21,209 nucleotides of DNA from DATBDE01 sp045805605 (GTDB taxonomy: Bacteria > Actinomycetota > Thermoleophilia > Solirubrobacterales > Solirubrobacteraceae): contig JBJMKX010000006.1 of the NCBI GenBank assembly GCA_045805605.1, forward strand, positions 1 to 21,209. Reading direction: 5' to 3'. Numbering within the stretch: position 1 is the first letter of the stretch; each line of letters begins with the position of its first letter. Positions 1-7,949 of the stretch are shown here, one piece after another. Below the pieces are notes generated by a model. That model saw only the letters and a list, made by a program, of their open reading frames with translations, did not search any database and was not told the origin of the DNA. A program made the position numbers and the translations under genes.

Positions 1-960
1 TTCTTCCAGATGGAGGCCTTCTGCGGCTGCGTCGAGCGCATGGTGGAGTTGGAGATACCGCCGCGCGCCCAGTATCTGCGCGTCCTCCACATGGAGCTCG
101 ACCGGATCATGTCCCACCTGGTCTGGCTGGGCACGACGGCGCTCGACCTCGGCGCGATCTCGATGCTCTGGTACTGCTTCCGCGAGCGCGACCAGGTCCT
201 CGACCTGTTCGAGATGTCGACCGGGCAGCGCATGCACACGCGCTACTTCCAGGTCGGCGGCGTCTTCGAGGACATCCCGGTCGGTTTCGAGCAGAAGGTG
301 CGCGAGTTCTGCGCGGTAATGCCGAGCCGCATCGACCAGTACGAGGCCCTGCTCGACCGCAACGAGATCTTCCTGCACCGCACCCGGGACGTCGGCATCG
401 TCTCCCGCGAGCGGCTGCTCGAGCTCGGGGTCACCGGCCCACTGCTCCGGGCGGCGGGCGAGCCCTGGGACCTTCGCAAGGTGGACCCCTACCTCTGCTA
501 CGGGGACTTCGACTTCAACATCCCGGTCGGGACGGTCGGCGACGGCTACGACCGCTACCGGGTGCGCGTCCAGGAGATGCGCGAGTCCGTGCGGATCATC
601 GAGCAGTGTCTCGACGGACTGCCCGAGGGCCCGTGGGTCGCCGACGACCGCAAGTACGTGCTGCCTCCGCGAGACGAGCTCTCGACCTCGATGGAGTCGC
701 TGATCCATCACTTCAAGCTGGTCACCGAGGGCTACCGGGTGCCGCCGGGCGAGCTCTACTACGCGGTCGAGTCGCCGCGCGGCGAGATGGGCTGCTTCGT
801 GCTGGCCGACGGGTCCTCGAAGCCGGCCCGGGTGCACTTCCGCGACCCCTCCTTCGTCAACCTGCAGGCCTTCCGCGACATGTCGATCGGCGGCCTGGTC
901 GCGGACCTGATCCAGAACCTGGCGATGCTCGACCCGATCATCGGAGGGGTGGACCGGTGA
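1..960 (+). CDS. nuoD: NADH-quinone oxidoreductase subunit D (5'-truncated by window)
   Basis: This is the C-terminal 319 residues of the 49-kDa-type subunit of complex I, which with NuoB lines the quinone-reduction pocket in the peripheral arm. The frame is open from base 1, so the start lies upstream and the first ATG at 10 is internal. Family features visible are the YLRVLHMELDRI-type helix, GTTALDLGA, the region around GDFDFNIPVGTVGDGYDRY, and the typical C-terminal end in which FRDMSIGGLVADLI leads to IIGGVDR. In the family, roughly the first quarter of the protein would be missing here. The stop (958-960) overlaps the nuoE GTG start by four bases. nuoA, nuoB and nuoC are expected just upstream. 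Identification is secure. Confidence 0.96.
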   Translation, partial: FFQMEAFCGCVERMVELEIPPRAQYLRVLHMELDRIMSHLVWLGTTALDLGAISMLWYCFRERDQVLDLFEMSTGQRMHTRYFQVGGVFEDIPVGFEQKVREFCAVMPSRIDQYEALLDRNEIFLHRTRDVGIVSRERLLELGVTGPLLRAAGEPWDLRKVDPYLCYGDFDFNIPVGTVGDGYDRYRVRVQEMRESVRIIEQCLDGLPEGPWVADDRKYVLPPRDELSTSMESLIHHFKLVTEGYRVPPGELYYAVESPRGEMGCFVLADGSSKPARVHFRDPSFVNLQAFRDMSIGGLVADLIQNLAMLDPIIGGVDR

Positions 961-1712
961 GCCCGCTGCTGCCGAAGCGGAATCGCCCGTGGACCGCGGA
1001 CCCGGGCCACATCCACGACGTCCCCGGCCCGCCGCCGATGCCCGACGAGCAGGAGCTGGTCGGCCGCGACATCCCGGCGGACGAGGTCGAGGTGATCCGC
1101 GCCGCCGGCGAGGCTCGGGAGCCCCACGGCGAGCCGGCGCCCGTCCCGGAGCCCTCCGAGGTCGAAGTGCCCCGGGCGCTCGCGCAGGAGATCCGCCGCG
1201 CGATGGGCCGCTATCCCCAGAAGCGCTCGGCGGCGATCCCGGCACTCTGGGCCGTGCAGCGCCGCTATGGCTGGTGCACGCCGGAGGGGATCGAGCAGGC
1301 CGCGGCGGTCATGGGCGTCACCCCCGGCTATCTCGAGTCGGTCGCCAGCTTCTATGACCTCTTCCGCCTCGAGCCCGAGGGCGAGCACCAGGTGCTCGTC
1401 TGCACCAACATCAGCTGCTGGCTGCGGGGGGCGGACAAGCTGCTCGAGTCGTTCTGCGATGCCGCGGGGGTCGACGGCCAGGGCACATCCGAGGACGGCA
1501 AGGTGTTCGTGCGTGGCTTCGAGTGCCTGGGTGCCTGCGACCTCGCCCCGATGGCCTCGATCGACGAGCGTTACTACGGCCCGCTCACCGAGGAGGACGC
1601 GGAGGCCGCGGTAGAGCAGCTCCGCAAGAACAGCAAGGACGTCCTGCCGGAGAAGCGCCTCGAGGACCGCAAGGTGGCCGGCGGGCCCGACGCCAAGGAG
1701 GTCAAGGGCTGA
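957..1712 (+). CDS. nuoE: NADH-quinone oxidoreductase subunit E, with N-terminal extension
   Basis: This is the 24-kDa-type subunit of the NADH dehydrogenase module, carrying the [2Fe-2S] cluster N1a next to NuoF. The thioredoxin-like domain occupies about residues 75-225. The four ligands are C149 and C154 (Cx4C, in CTNISC) and C190 and C194 (Cx3C, in CLGAC), as expected. The GTG start at 957 was chosen because it overlaps the nuoD stop (GTGA) and follows a strong GGAGGGG at 943-949. The protein is 251 aa, longer than the minimal ~160-aa form. The first ~70 residues are Pro/Glu-rich and look disordered, and the ~30-residue tail is charged. The stop shares one base with the nuoF ATG. Confidence 0.95.
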   Translation: MSPLLPKRNRPWTADPGHIHDVPGPPPMPDEQELVGRDIPADEVEVIRAAGEAREPHGEPAPVPEPSEVEVPRALAQEIRRAMGRYPQKRSAAIPALWAVQRRYGWCTPEGIEQAAAVMGVTPGYLESVASFYDLFRLEPEGEHQVLVCTNISCWLRGADKLLESFCDAAGVDGQGTSEDGKVFVRGFECLGACDLAPMASIDERYYGPLTEEDAEAAVEQLRKNSKDVLPEKRLEDRKVAGGPDAKEVKG

Positions 1713-3052
1713 TGGCCTCCCAGGAGACTCGCCTGCTCTTCCGCGACATCGACGAGCCGGGGCTGGCGTCGATCGACACCTACCGCAAGCTCGGCGGCTA
1801 CCGGGCGATCGACAAGGCCTTCAAGGAGATGACCGGCGAGGAGGTCCTGAAGGAGCTCGAGGACTCCGGCCTGCGCGGACGCGGCGGCGCCGGCTTCGCG
1901 ATGGGCAAGAAGGCCTCATTCCTGCCGCGCGGCGACATGGACAAGTACCTCTGCTGCAACGCCGACGAGTCCGAGCCCGGCGCGTTCAAGGACCGCGAGC
2001 TGATCCAGAAGAACCCGCACCAGCTGATCGAGGGGATCATCATCGCCGCGCGCGCCGCCGGAGCCAACCGCTGCTTCATCTACATCCGCGGCGAGTACGA
2101 CCTCCAAGGCGACATCCTCGACCAGGCGGTCAAGGAGGCCTACGAGGCCGGTTTTCTCGGCGAGGACGTGCTCGGCACCGGCGAGCAGGTCGAGCTGGTC
2201 GTCCACCGCGGGGCCGGCGCCTACATCTGCGGCGAGGAGACGGCGCTGCTCGACTCGCTCGAGGGCAAGCGCGGGAACCCGCGGCTGAAGCCGCCGTTCC
2301 CCGCCGTCCAGGGGCTCTACGACGGCCCGACGCTGATCAACAACGTCGAGACGCTCTCGAACGTGCCGCACGTCGTCGCCTCGGGCTCCGACTGGTTCAA
2401 GAGCTTCGGCACCGAGCAGTCGCCGGGCACCAAGGTCGTCTCGGTCTCCGGCTGCGTCCAGCGGCCCGGCAACTTCGAGGTCGAGCTCGGGATCCCGACC
2501 CGCGACCTGATCTACGGCCTCGCCGGCGGGCCTCCGGAGGGCCGGGAGGTGAAGGCGTTCTATCCCGGCGGCTCCTCGTCCCCCGTCCTGACCGGCGAAG
2601 ACCTCGACCTCCCATACAGCTTCGAGGCGATGGCCGAGGCCGGCTCGATGCTCGGTTCCGGCTCGATCATCGTCGCTGACGACAGCGTCTCGATCCCCCA
2701 GATGGCGCTGCGGACCGCGCGCTTCTACCACCACGAGTCGTGCGGCAAGTGCACCCCCTGCCGCGAGGGGACCAACTGGACGGTGAAGATGCTCGAGCGG
2801 GTCGTGCGCGGCGAGGCGACGCCGATGGACCTCGACATCGTCGCCTCGGTACAGGACAACATCATCGGCCACTGCCTGTGCGTGCTCGGCGACTCGATGG
2901 CGATGCCGATCGGCTCGATGGTCCAGAAGTTCCGCGCCGAGTTCGAGGAGCACATCGAGCGTGCGCGCGAGCGCAACGAGCTGGCGACGGTCGCGCCCGA
3001 GCCAGAGCCGGTCGCGCTCCACGGCGCGCAGCCCGACGTCGGTCCCTACTGA
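1712..3052 (+). CDS. nuoF: NADH-quinone oxidoreductase subunit F (NADH- and FMN-binding)
   Basis: This is the 51-kDa-type subunit. It oxidises NADH, passes a hydride to FMN and feeds electrons to cluster N3. The glycine-rich GRGGAGF (56-62) and CNADESEPGAFKDRE form the FMN/NADH site, and GAYICGEETALL (C173, E175, E176) is the conserved nucleotide loop. The N3 [4Fe-4S] ligands are C344, C347 and C350 (SCGKCTPC) plus C390 (CVLGD). The length of 446 aa is normal. An AAGGAGG at 1695-1701 precedes the ATG at 1712, whose A is the last base of the nuoE stop (TGATG). The last ~25 residues are a Pro/Ala-rich tail beyond the conserved fold. The same one-base overlap links it to nuoG. Confidence 0.97.
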   Translation: MASQETRLLFRDIDEPGLASIDTYRKLGGYRAIDKAFKEMTGEEVLKELEDSGLRGRGGAGFAMGKKASFLPRGDMDKYLCCNADESEPGAFKDRELIQKNPHQLIEGIIIAARAAGANRCFIYIRGEYDLQGDILDQAVKEAYEAGFLGEDVLGTGEQVELVVHRGAGAYICGEETALLDSLEGKRGNPRLKPPFPAVQGLYDGPTLINNVETLSNVPHVVASGSDWFKSFGTEQSPGTKVVSVSGCVQRPGNFEVELGIPTRDLIYGLAGGPPEGREVKAFYPGGSSSPVLTGEDLDLPYSFEAMAEAGSMLGSGSIIVADDSVSIPQMALRTARFYHHESCGKCTPCREGTNWTVKMLERVVRGEATPMDLDIVASVQDNIIGHCLCVLGDSMAMPIGSMVQKFRAEFEEHIERARERNELATVAPEPEPVALHGAQPDVGPY

Positions 3053-5445
3053 TGCCTCGCCCCGAGGGCAAGCCGATCACCTGCACCATCGACGGGCTCG
3101 AGGTGACCGCCCACGCGGGCGAGATGCTCGTGGACGCCGCCAAGAACGGCGACGTCGAGATCCCGGTCTTCTGCTACGAGCCCAAGCTGGGGCAGCCGGT
3201 GGGTGCGTGCCGGATGTGCCTGGTCGAGGTGGAGGGCATCCCCAAGCTGCAGACCGGCTGTTCGACCCCGGTCAAGGACGGCATGGTCGTCCACACCCAA
3301 ACCGACCGCGTGCGCCAGGCCCAGCAGGCGGTGGTCGAGTTCCTGCTCGTCAACCATCCACTCGACTGTCCGGTTTGCGACAAGGGCGGCGAGTGTCCGC
3401 TGCAGGACATCACCTTCGGCTGGGGGCCCGGCACGAGCCGCTTCATCGAGCCCAAGCGCCACTTCCGCAAGCCGCTCGAGATCTCGCCTCTGATCGCGAT
3501 CGACCGCGAGCGCTGCATCCTCTGCTACCGCTGCGTCCGCTACTCGCAGGAGATCGCCGAGGACTACCAGCTCGTGCTTCACGACCGCGGCGCGCACTCC
3601 TTCGTGGGGACGTTCGACGGCCACCCGTACGTCGCCCCGTTCTCCGGCAACATCATCGAGCTATGTCCGGTCGGGGCGCTGACCTCGACCGCCTACCGCT
3701 TCCGAGCGCGGCCGTGGGAAGTCGAGACCGCGGGCTCGGTGTGCACGCTGTGCGCGGCCCAGTGCAACGTGTCGCTCACGGTCAGAGACGACAAGGTCGC
3801 GCGCGTGATGGCGCGCGACAACCACGAGGTCGACGACGGCTGGCTGTGCGACAAGGGCCGCTTCGCCTACCAGTCCATGCACGTCCCCGAGCGCATCACC
3901 CAGCCGCTCGTGCGCGACGGCGACGAGCTGCGGCCGGCGAGCTGGGAACGCGCGATCGCCACCGCCGCGAGCGGTCTCGCCAAGGCCGGCCGCCACACCG
4001 CGGCGCTCGTGGGCGGGCAGGCGACCAACGAGGAGGGCTTCCTGCTCCAGCGCTTCCTGCGCGAGGGCCTCGAGGCGCACGACATCGACTCGCGCCTGGG
4101 CGCGCAGCTGCCGCTGGAGCTGCACCGGGCGCTGAGCGCGCCGCCACTTCAGGCAAGCGTGCCCGACCTCGAGTTCGCCCACGCCGTCCTCGTGCTCGAG
4201 ACCGAGCCGATGGACGACGCCGCGATCCTCGACCTGCGGATCCGCAAGGGCATCCGCCGCCACGGCATGCGGCTGGCCGTCGCGTCGTCGCGTCCGAGCG
4301 CGCTCGACCCGGCAGCCGAGCACGTGGTGCGCTTCCCGCCGGGCGGGGTCCGCCAGTTCGTCTACGACCTCGCGACCGGCGACCACGCGCTGGCAGGCTG
4401 GCTGCGTGACGCCGGCGACGACGTCGTCATTGTCTGGGGCGAGCGCATCGGCGGTGGCCCGGGCGGGGCCGAAGCGCTGCGGGCGCTGCTCAACGTCGCC
4501 GCGACGCTCGGCCTCGCGGACCGCGACGGCGCCGGGCTGCTCGCCGTGCCGGCGATTGCCAACGGCCGCGGCCTGCGCGAGGCCGGCGTGCTGCCAAACG
4601 CCGGGCCTGGCTTCGCGGCGCCCGCCGCCGACGGGCGCGGCGCGCCCGAGATTGCCGCCGCCCTCGGCGACGGTGAGCTTCGCGCCCTCTACCTGCTGGA
4701 GGTCGACCCGCTCATCTCCCATCCCGATCGCGCCGCCTGGGAGCACGCGCTCGAGCGCGCCACCACGGTGATCGCGCACGCAAGCGTGCTGACCGCGGGG
4801 ATCGAGGAGCACGCCGACGTGGTCTTCCCGGCCGAGGCCTACGCGGAGAAGAACGGCACCGTGGTCCACCCCGACGGGCGCCTGCAGCGCCTGCGCCAAG
4901 CCATCGCCCACGCCGGCGACGTGCGGCCGGAGTGGCAGGTCATCGCCGACGTCGCGCACGGCGCCGGCTTCGACCTCGGCGTGCACACGAGCGCTATGGC
5001 CACCCGCCAGCTCTTTGAGGCCGTGCCGTTCTACGCCGGGCTCACGCTCGAGGCGCTGGCCGGCCACGGCCTGCGCTGGACCGGGCAAGAGGGCGCGGCC
5101 CAGGCGCCGGAAGCCGAGCTCGGCCCGTTCGACCTCGAGGCGCCCGCCCCGGCGACCGCGGACGGCGTCCTCCGCCTGGGCGGGTTCCGCTCGCTGTGGG
5201 CCGACCCGGCCGTGCGCATCTCCCCCTCGCTGCAGTTCCTGCATCCGGAACCGCGGGTCGAGCTCGCCCCCGCCGACGCCCAGCGCCTGGGCATCGGCGA
5301 CGGCGAGGCGGTCGAGGTGGCCCAGAACGGCACCAGCGTGCGCGGCATCGCCGCCCTCCGCCACGCCGTGCCCGCCGGCTCGGTGTTCGTCTCCGACGAG
5401 ACCGCGATCGGCACCGGGTCCGTCGTGGAGGTCCGCAAGGCGTGA
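3052..5445 (+). CDS. nuoG: NADH-quinone oxidoreductase subunit G
   Basis: This 797-aa, 75-kDa-type subunit carries the electron wire from NuoF toward NuoI. An N-terminal ferredoxin domain binds N1b through C41, C53, C56 and C70. A His-Cys cluster N5 uses H102, C106, C109 and C115, and N4 uses C155, C158, C161 and C205. A fourth set, C231, C234, C238 and C266 (Cx2Cx3Cx27C), matches the optional N7 cluster found only in some bacteria. From about residue 225 on the protein resembles a molybdopterin oxidoreductase that lost its cofactor role. Residues ~700-797 are the C-terminal dinucleotide-binding-like barrel. The ATG at 3052 overlaps the nuoF stop, and the stop overlaps the nuoH GTG (GTGA). 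The middle third is Ala/Arg/Gly-rich and less conserved. Confidence 0.96.
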   Translation: MPRPEGKPITCTIDGLEVTAHAGEMLVDAAKNGDVEIPVFCYEPKLGQPVGACRMCLVEVEGIPKLQTGCSTPVKDGMVVHTQTDRVRQAQQAVVEFLLVNHPLDCPVCDKGGECPLQDITFGWGPGTSRFIEPKRHFRKPLEISPLIAIDRERCILCYRCVRYSQEIAEDYQLVLHDRGAHSFVGTFDGHPYVAPFSGNIIELCPVGALTSTAYRFRARPWEVETAGSVCTLCAAQCNVSLTVRDDKVARVMARDNHEVDDGWLCDKGRFAYQSMHVPERITQPLVRDGDELRPASWERAIATAASGLAKAGRHTAALVGGQATNEEGFLLQRFLREGLEAHDIDSRLGAQLPLELHRALSAPPLQASVPDLEFAHAVLVLETEPMDDAAILDLRIRKGIRRHGMRLAVASSRPSALDPAAEHVVRFPPGGVRQFVYDLATGDHALAGWLRDAGDDVVIVWGERIGGGPGGAEALRALLNVAATLGLADRDGAGLLAVPAIANGRGLREAGVLPNAGPGFAAPAADGRGAPEIAAALGDGELRALYLLEVDPLISHPDRAAWEHALERATTVIAHASVLTAGIEEHADVVFPAEAYAEKNGTVVHPDGRLQRLRQAIAHAGDVRPEWQVIADVAHGAGFDLGVHTSAMATRQLFEAVPFYAGLTLEALAGHGLRWTGQEGAAQAPEAELGPFDLEAPAPATADGVLRLGGFRSLWADPAVRISPSLQFLHPEPRVELAPADAQRLGIGDGEAVEVAQNGTSVRGIAALRHAVPAGSVFVSDETAIGTGSVVEVRKA

Positions 5446-6461
5446 GCCTGGCCAGCGTCACCTACGCCGAGGACTGGTGGGTCCAGCTCATCAAGGCGGT
5501 GATCATCTTCGCCGTCGGCCTCTCGATCGTCCCGGTCGTGCTGGTCGTCGAGCGCAAGCTGCTCGGCCGCTTCCAGGCCCGCTACGGGCCCAACCGCGTC
5601 GGCCCGTACGGGCTGCTGCAACCGGTCGCCGATATCGGCAAGCTGCTGGGCAAGGAGCACTCGCGCCCGCACACCTCGGTCGGACCACTGTTCTGGATCG
5701 CACCGGTCATCTCGATCCTCACCGCCGTCGCAGCGCTGGCCATTATCCCGTTCGGCCCGGTGGTCGACATCTTCGGCACGCCGGTCGGCCTCTACGGCCT
5801 CGACGTCTCGATCGGGCCGCTGTACCTGTTCGCGTTCGGCGCCGTCGCCTTCTACGGCCTCATGCTCGGCGGCTGGGCCTCGGGGTCGAAGTTCTCGTTC
5901 CTCGGCGCGATGCGCGCCGCCGCCCAGCTGATCTCGTATGAGGTCTCGCAGGGGCTCGCCCTGATCGGCGTGATCATGACCGCGGGCACGCTCTCGCTCG
6001 TCGGCATCGTCCACGCCCAAGAGGGCATGTGGTACATCGTGCCGCAGTTCGTCGGCTTCATCATCTTCCTCGTCGCCGGCTTCGCGGAGACGAACCGCGC
6101 GCCGTTCGACCTCGCCGAGGCCGATGCCGAGCTCGTTCAGGGCTACATGACCGAGTACGGCGGCGGCCGCTTCGCGTCGTTCTACTTCGCCGAGTACATC
6201 AACATGCTGATCGTCTCGGGCATCGTCACGACGGTGTTCCTGGGCGGGTGGAACCTGCCCTTCGGCCTCGACCCGCCCCACTGGGTCGACCCCTTCGTGG
6301 TGCTCGCGAAGATGGCGCTGATCGTGCTGCTGTTCATCTGGGTGCGCGCGACCCTGCCGCGCCTGCGCTACGACCAGCTGATGTCGCTCGGGTGGAAGAT
6401 CCTGCTCCCGCTGGCGACCGTCAATGCCCTGGTGACCGCGATCGTGGTGGTGTCCCAATGA
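5442..6461 (+). CDS. nuoH: NADH-quinone oxidoreductase subunit H
   Basis: This 339-aa membrane subunit (ND1 type) forms the junction between the quinone cavity and the proton channels. About eight hydrophobic helices are visible. Diagnostic family segments are GPNRVGP at 49-55, followed by a GLLQPVADIGKLL stretch, and AETNRAPFDLAEADAEL starting at residue 215, followed by GYMTEYGGGRF. The acidic residues in the latter belong to the conserved charged loop and helices near the quinone channel. The GTG start at 5442 overlaps the nuoG stop and has GGAGG at 5427-5431. The first helix begins directly after the short SVTYAEDWW stretch, which supports this start. ATGA links it to nuoI. Confidence 0.96.
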   Translation: MSLASVTYAEDWWVQLIKAVIIFAVGLSIVPVVLVVERKLLGRFQARYGPNRVGPYGLLQPVADIGKLLGKEHSRPHTSVGPLFWIAPVISILTAVAALAIIPFGPVVDIFGTPVGLYGLDVSIGPLYLFAFGAVAFYGLMLGGWASGSKFSFLGAMRAAAQLISYEVSQGLALIGVIMTAGTLSLVGIVHAQEGMWYIVPQFVGFIIFLVAGFAETNRAPFDLAEADAELVQGYMTEYGGGRFASFYFAEYINMLIVSGIVTTVFLGGWNLPFGLDPPHWVDPFVVLAKMALIVLLFIWVRATLPRLRYDQLMSLGWKILLPLATVNALVTAIVVVSQ

Positions 6462-6994
6462 GTCCGTACGACCCCGGCCCCGACGTCGTCGCCGTGCAGC
6501 GCGGCCCGCAGCCCGGCGGGCCGGCGGGGGTGTACCGCGCCTTCGGGGAAACTCTGCGCGGCATGAAGACCGTGTTCGCGAACATCCTCGAGGGGCCGCG
6601 GACGATCCAGTACCCCGAGGAGAAGGTCCCGGTCTACCCGCGCTTCCGCGGCCGCCACAAGCTGCACCGGTTCGAGGACACCGGCCTCGAGAAGTGCGTG
6701 GGCTGTTCGCTGTGCGCCGCGGCCTGCCCGGCCGACTGCATCCGCGTCGTCGCCGCCGAGAACACGCCCGACAATCGGGTGTCGGCCGGCGAGCGCTACG
6801 CGGCCGTCTACGAGATCAACATGGCGCGCTGCATCTTCTGCGGCTACTGCGAGGTCGCGTGTCCGTTCGACGCGATCACGATGGGGCACGAGTACGAGCT
6901 CTCCGACGTCCACCGCAGCGACCTGATCTTCACGAAGGAGATGCTGCTGGCCGAGCCGCTCGAGCGGACGCCGTTGCGCGCGGAGGGCGAGTAG
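6458..6994 (+). CDS. nuoI: NADH-quinone oxidoreductase subunit I (2x[4Fe-4S] ferredoxin)
   Basis: This 178-aa, 23-kDa-type (TYKY) subunit carries clusters N6a and N6b, the last part of the electron path before N2 in NuoB. Two classical ferredoxin motifs are visible: C80, C83, C86 and C90 (CVGCSLCAAAC followed by P), and C125, C128, C131 and C135 (CIFCGYCEVAC followed by P). About 35 residues precede the conserved MKTVFANILEGP segment and contain a Pro/Gly-rich stretch that may be flexible. The ATG at 6458 overlaps the nuoH stop (ATGA). No clear Shine-Dalgarno is present, so coupled translation is likely. A 14-bp gap follows, the largest within the operon. Confidence 0.96.
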   Translation: MSPYDPGPDVVAVQRGPQPGGPAGVYRAFGETLRGMKTVFANILEGPRTIQYPEEKVPVYPRFRGRHKLHRFEDTGLEKCVGCSLCAAACPADCIRVVAAENTPDNRVSAGERYAAVYEINMARCIFCGYCEVACPFDAITMGHEYELSDVHRSDLIFTKEMLLAEPLERTPLRAEGE

Positions 6995-7008
6995 CCTCCC
7001 GGCGCGCC

Positions 7009-7653
7009 ATGGAGGACGTCCTCTTCTTCATCGCGGCGATCGGGGCCGTCGCGGGCGCCATGGGGGTCATCGCGATGCGCAACCCCTTTTACTCGGTCCT
7101 CGCGCTCGTCTGCCACCTGCTGAGCCTGGCGATCCTGTTCCTGCTGCTCCAGGCGCAGTTCGTGGCGGCCGCGCAGATCGTCGTCTACGCCGGCGCGGTG
7201 ATGGTGCTCTACGTGTTCGTCGTCTCCTACGTCGGCGGCCAGGGCGACCCGGTGGCGAGCGTCGGGCCCGGACTTGGGCTCGCGGGCGTCGCGCTGTGCG
7301 TCGGCCTGTTCGTCGAGCTGTCGATCGCCCTGCTCGGCTCCGGGCTTCACGCAATCGACACCGACGGCGCGAAGCTCGGTCCCGGCTTCGGCGGGCCGGG
7401 CCAGATCGGCCAGCTGCTGCTGACGAAGTTCCTGTTCCCGTTCGAGATCGCGTCCTACCTGCTGCTGGTGGCGGCGGTCGGCGCGGTCGTGCTGGCGCGC
7501 CGGCGCCGCGGTCTGGACGCGCCCGACGAGCCGGCGCGGGAGCCGGCCCCCCAGCTCACCGCCGCCGACCTGGCGCGGCTGCCGCGCACCGGCACCCAAG
7601 CCGAGACCGTGGGCATCGCGCAGGAGGAGCGCGAGGGGGAGGGCGGCTGGTGA
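7009..7653 (+). CDS. nuoJ: NADH-quinone oxidoreductase subunit J
   Basis: This 214-aa ND6-type membrane subunit sits between NuoH and the antiporter-like subunits. Five hydrophobic helices are visible. The N-terminal segment has the family hallmarks: MRNPFYSVLALV, then LLLQAQFVAAAQIVVYAGAV and MVLYVFVV. The third transmembrane segment around VVYAGAVMVLYVFV corresponds to the helix that carries the pi-bulge in solved complexes. The last ~50 residues are hydrophilic and variable. The ATG at 7009 is the first start placing the first helix at the N-terminus. A GGAGGG lies about 20 bases upstream, inside the end of nuoI, which is far for a Shine-Dalgarno. The stop overlaps the nuoK GTG (GTGA). Confidence 0.94.
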   Translation: MEDVLFFIAAIGAVAGAMGVIAMRNPFYSVLALVCHLLSLAILFLLLQAQFVAAAQIVVYAGAVMVLYVFVVSYVGGQGDPVASVGPGLGLAGVALCVGLFVELSIALLGSGLHAIDTDGAKLGPGFGGPGQIGQLLLTKFLFPFEIASYLLLVAAVGAVVLARRRRGLDAPDEPAREPAPQLTAADLARLPRTGTQAETVGIAQEEREGEGGW

Positions 7654-7949
7654 CGGTCGCCTGGTACCTCGTCGTCTCGGCGCTGATCTTCTGCGTCGGG
7701 GCCGGCGGAGTGCTCGTGCGCCGCAACCCGCTCGTGATCCTGCTCTGCCTCGAACTGATGCTCAACGCGGGCAACCTCGCGCTGATCGGCTTCTCGCGCA
7801 TGACCGGCACCGCCGACGGCCAGGTGTTCGCGATCATCGTCATGGTGGTCGCGGCGTGCGAGGTGGTGGTCGGCCTCGGGATCATCGTCGCGCTGTACCG
7901 GAGGCGGCTGCCGATCGACGTCGACCGGCTGCGAGAGCTCTCGGGATGA
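7650..7949 (+). CDS. nuoK: NADH-quinone oxidoreductase subunit K
   Basis: This 99-aa ND4L-type subunit has three transmembrane helices. The sequence LVRRNPLVILLCLELMLNAGNL contains the conserved glutamate of helix 2 (in the LCLELML motif). A second conserved glutamate lies in helix 3 (AACEVVVGLGI). Both carboxylates are part of the central hydrophilic axis of complex I. The GTG at 7650 overlaps the nuoJ stop and follows a purine-rich GAGGGGGAGGG tract. Length and topology are standard. The stop overlaps the nuoL start as ATGA. Confidence 0.95.
   Translation: MTVAWYLVVSALIFCVGAGGVLVRRNPLVILLCLELMLNAGNLALIGFSRMTGTADGQVFAIIVMVVAACEVVVGLGIIVALYRRRLPIDVDRLRELSG

Noticed and set aside
3661..5364. 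A 567-codon minus-strand frame opposite nuoG, and a similar 475-codon frame opposite nuoG/nuoH (5031-6458)
   Set aside because: Same composition-driven shadow; no motif, start signal or plausible operon partner.
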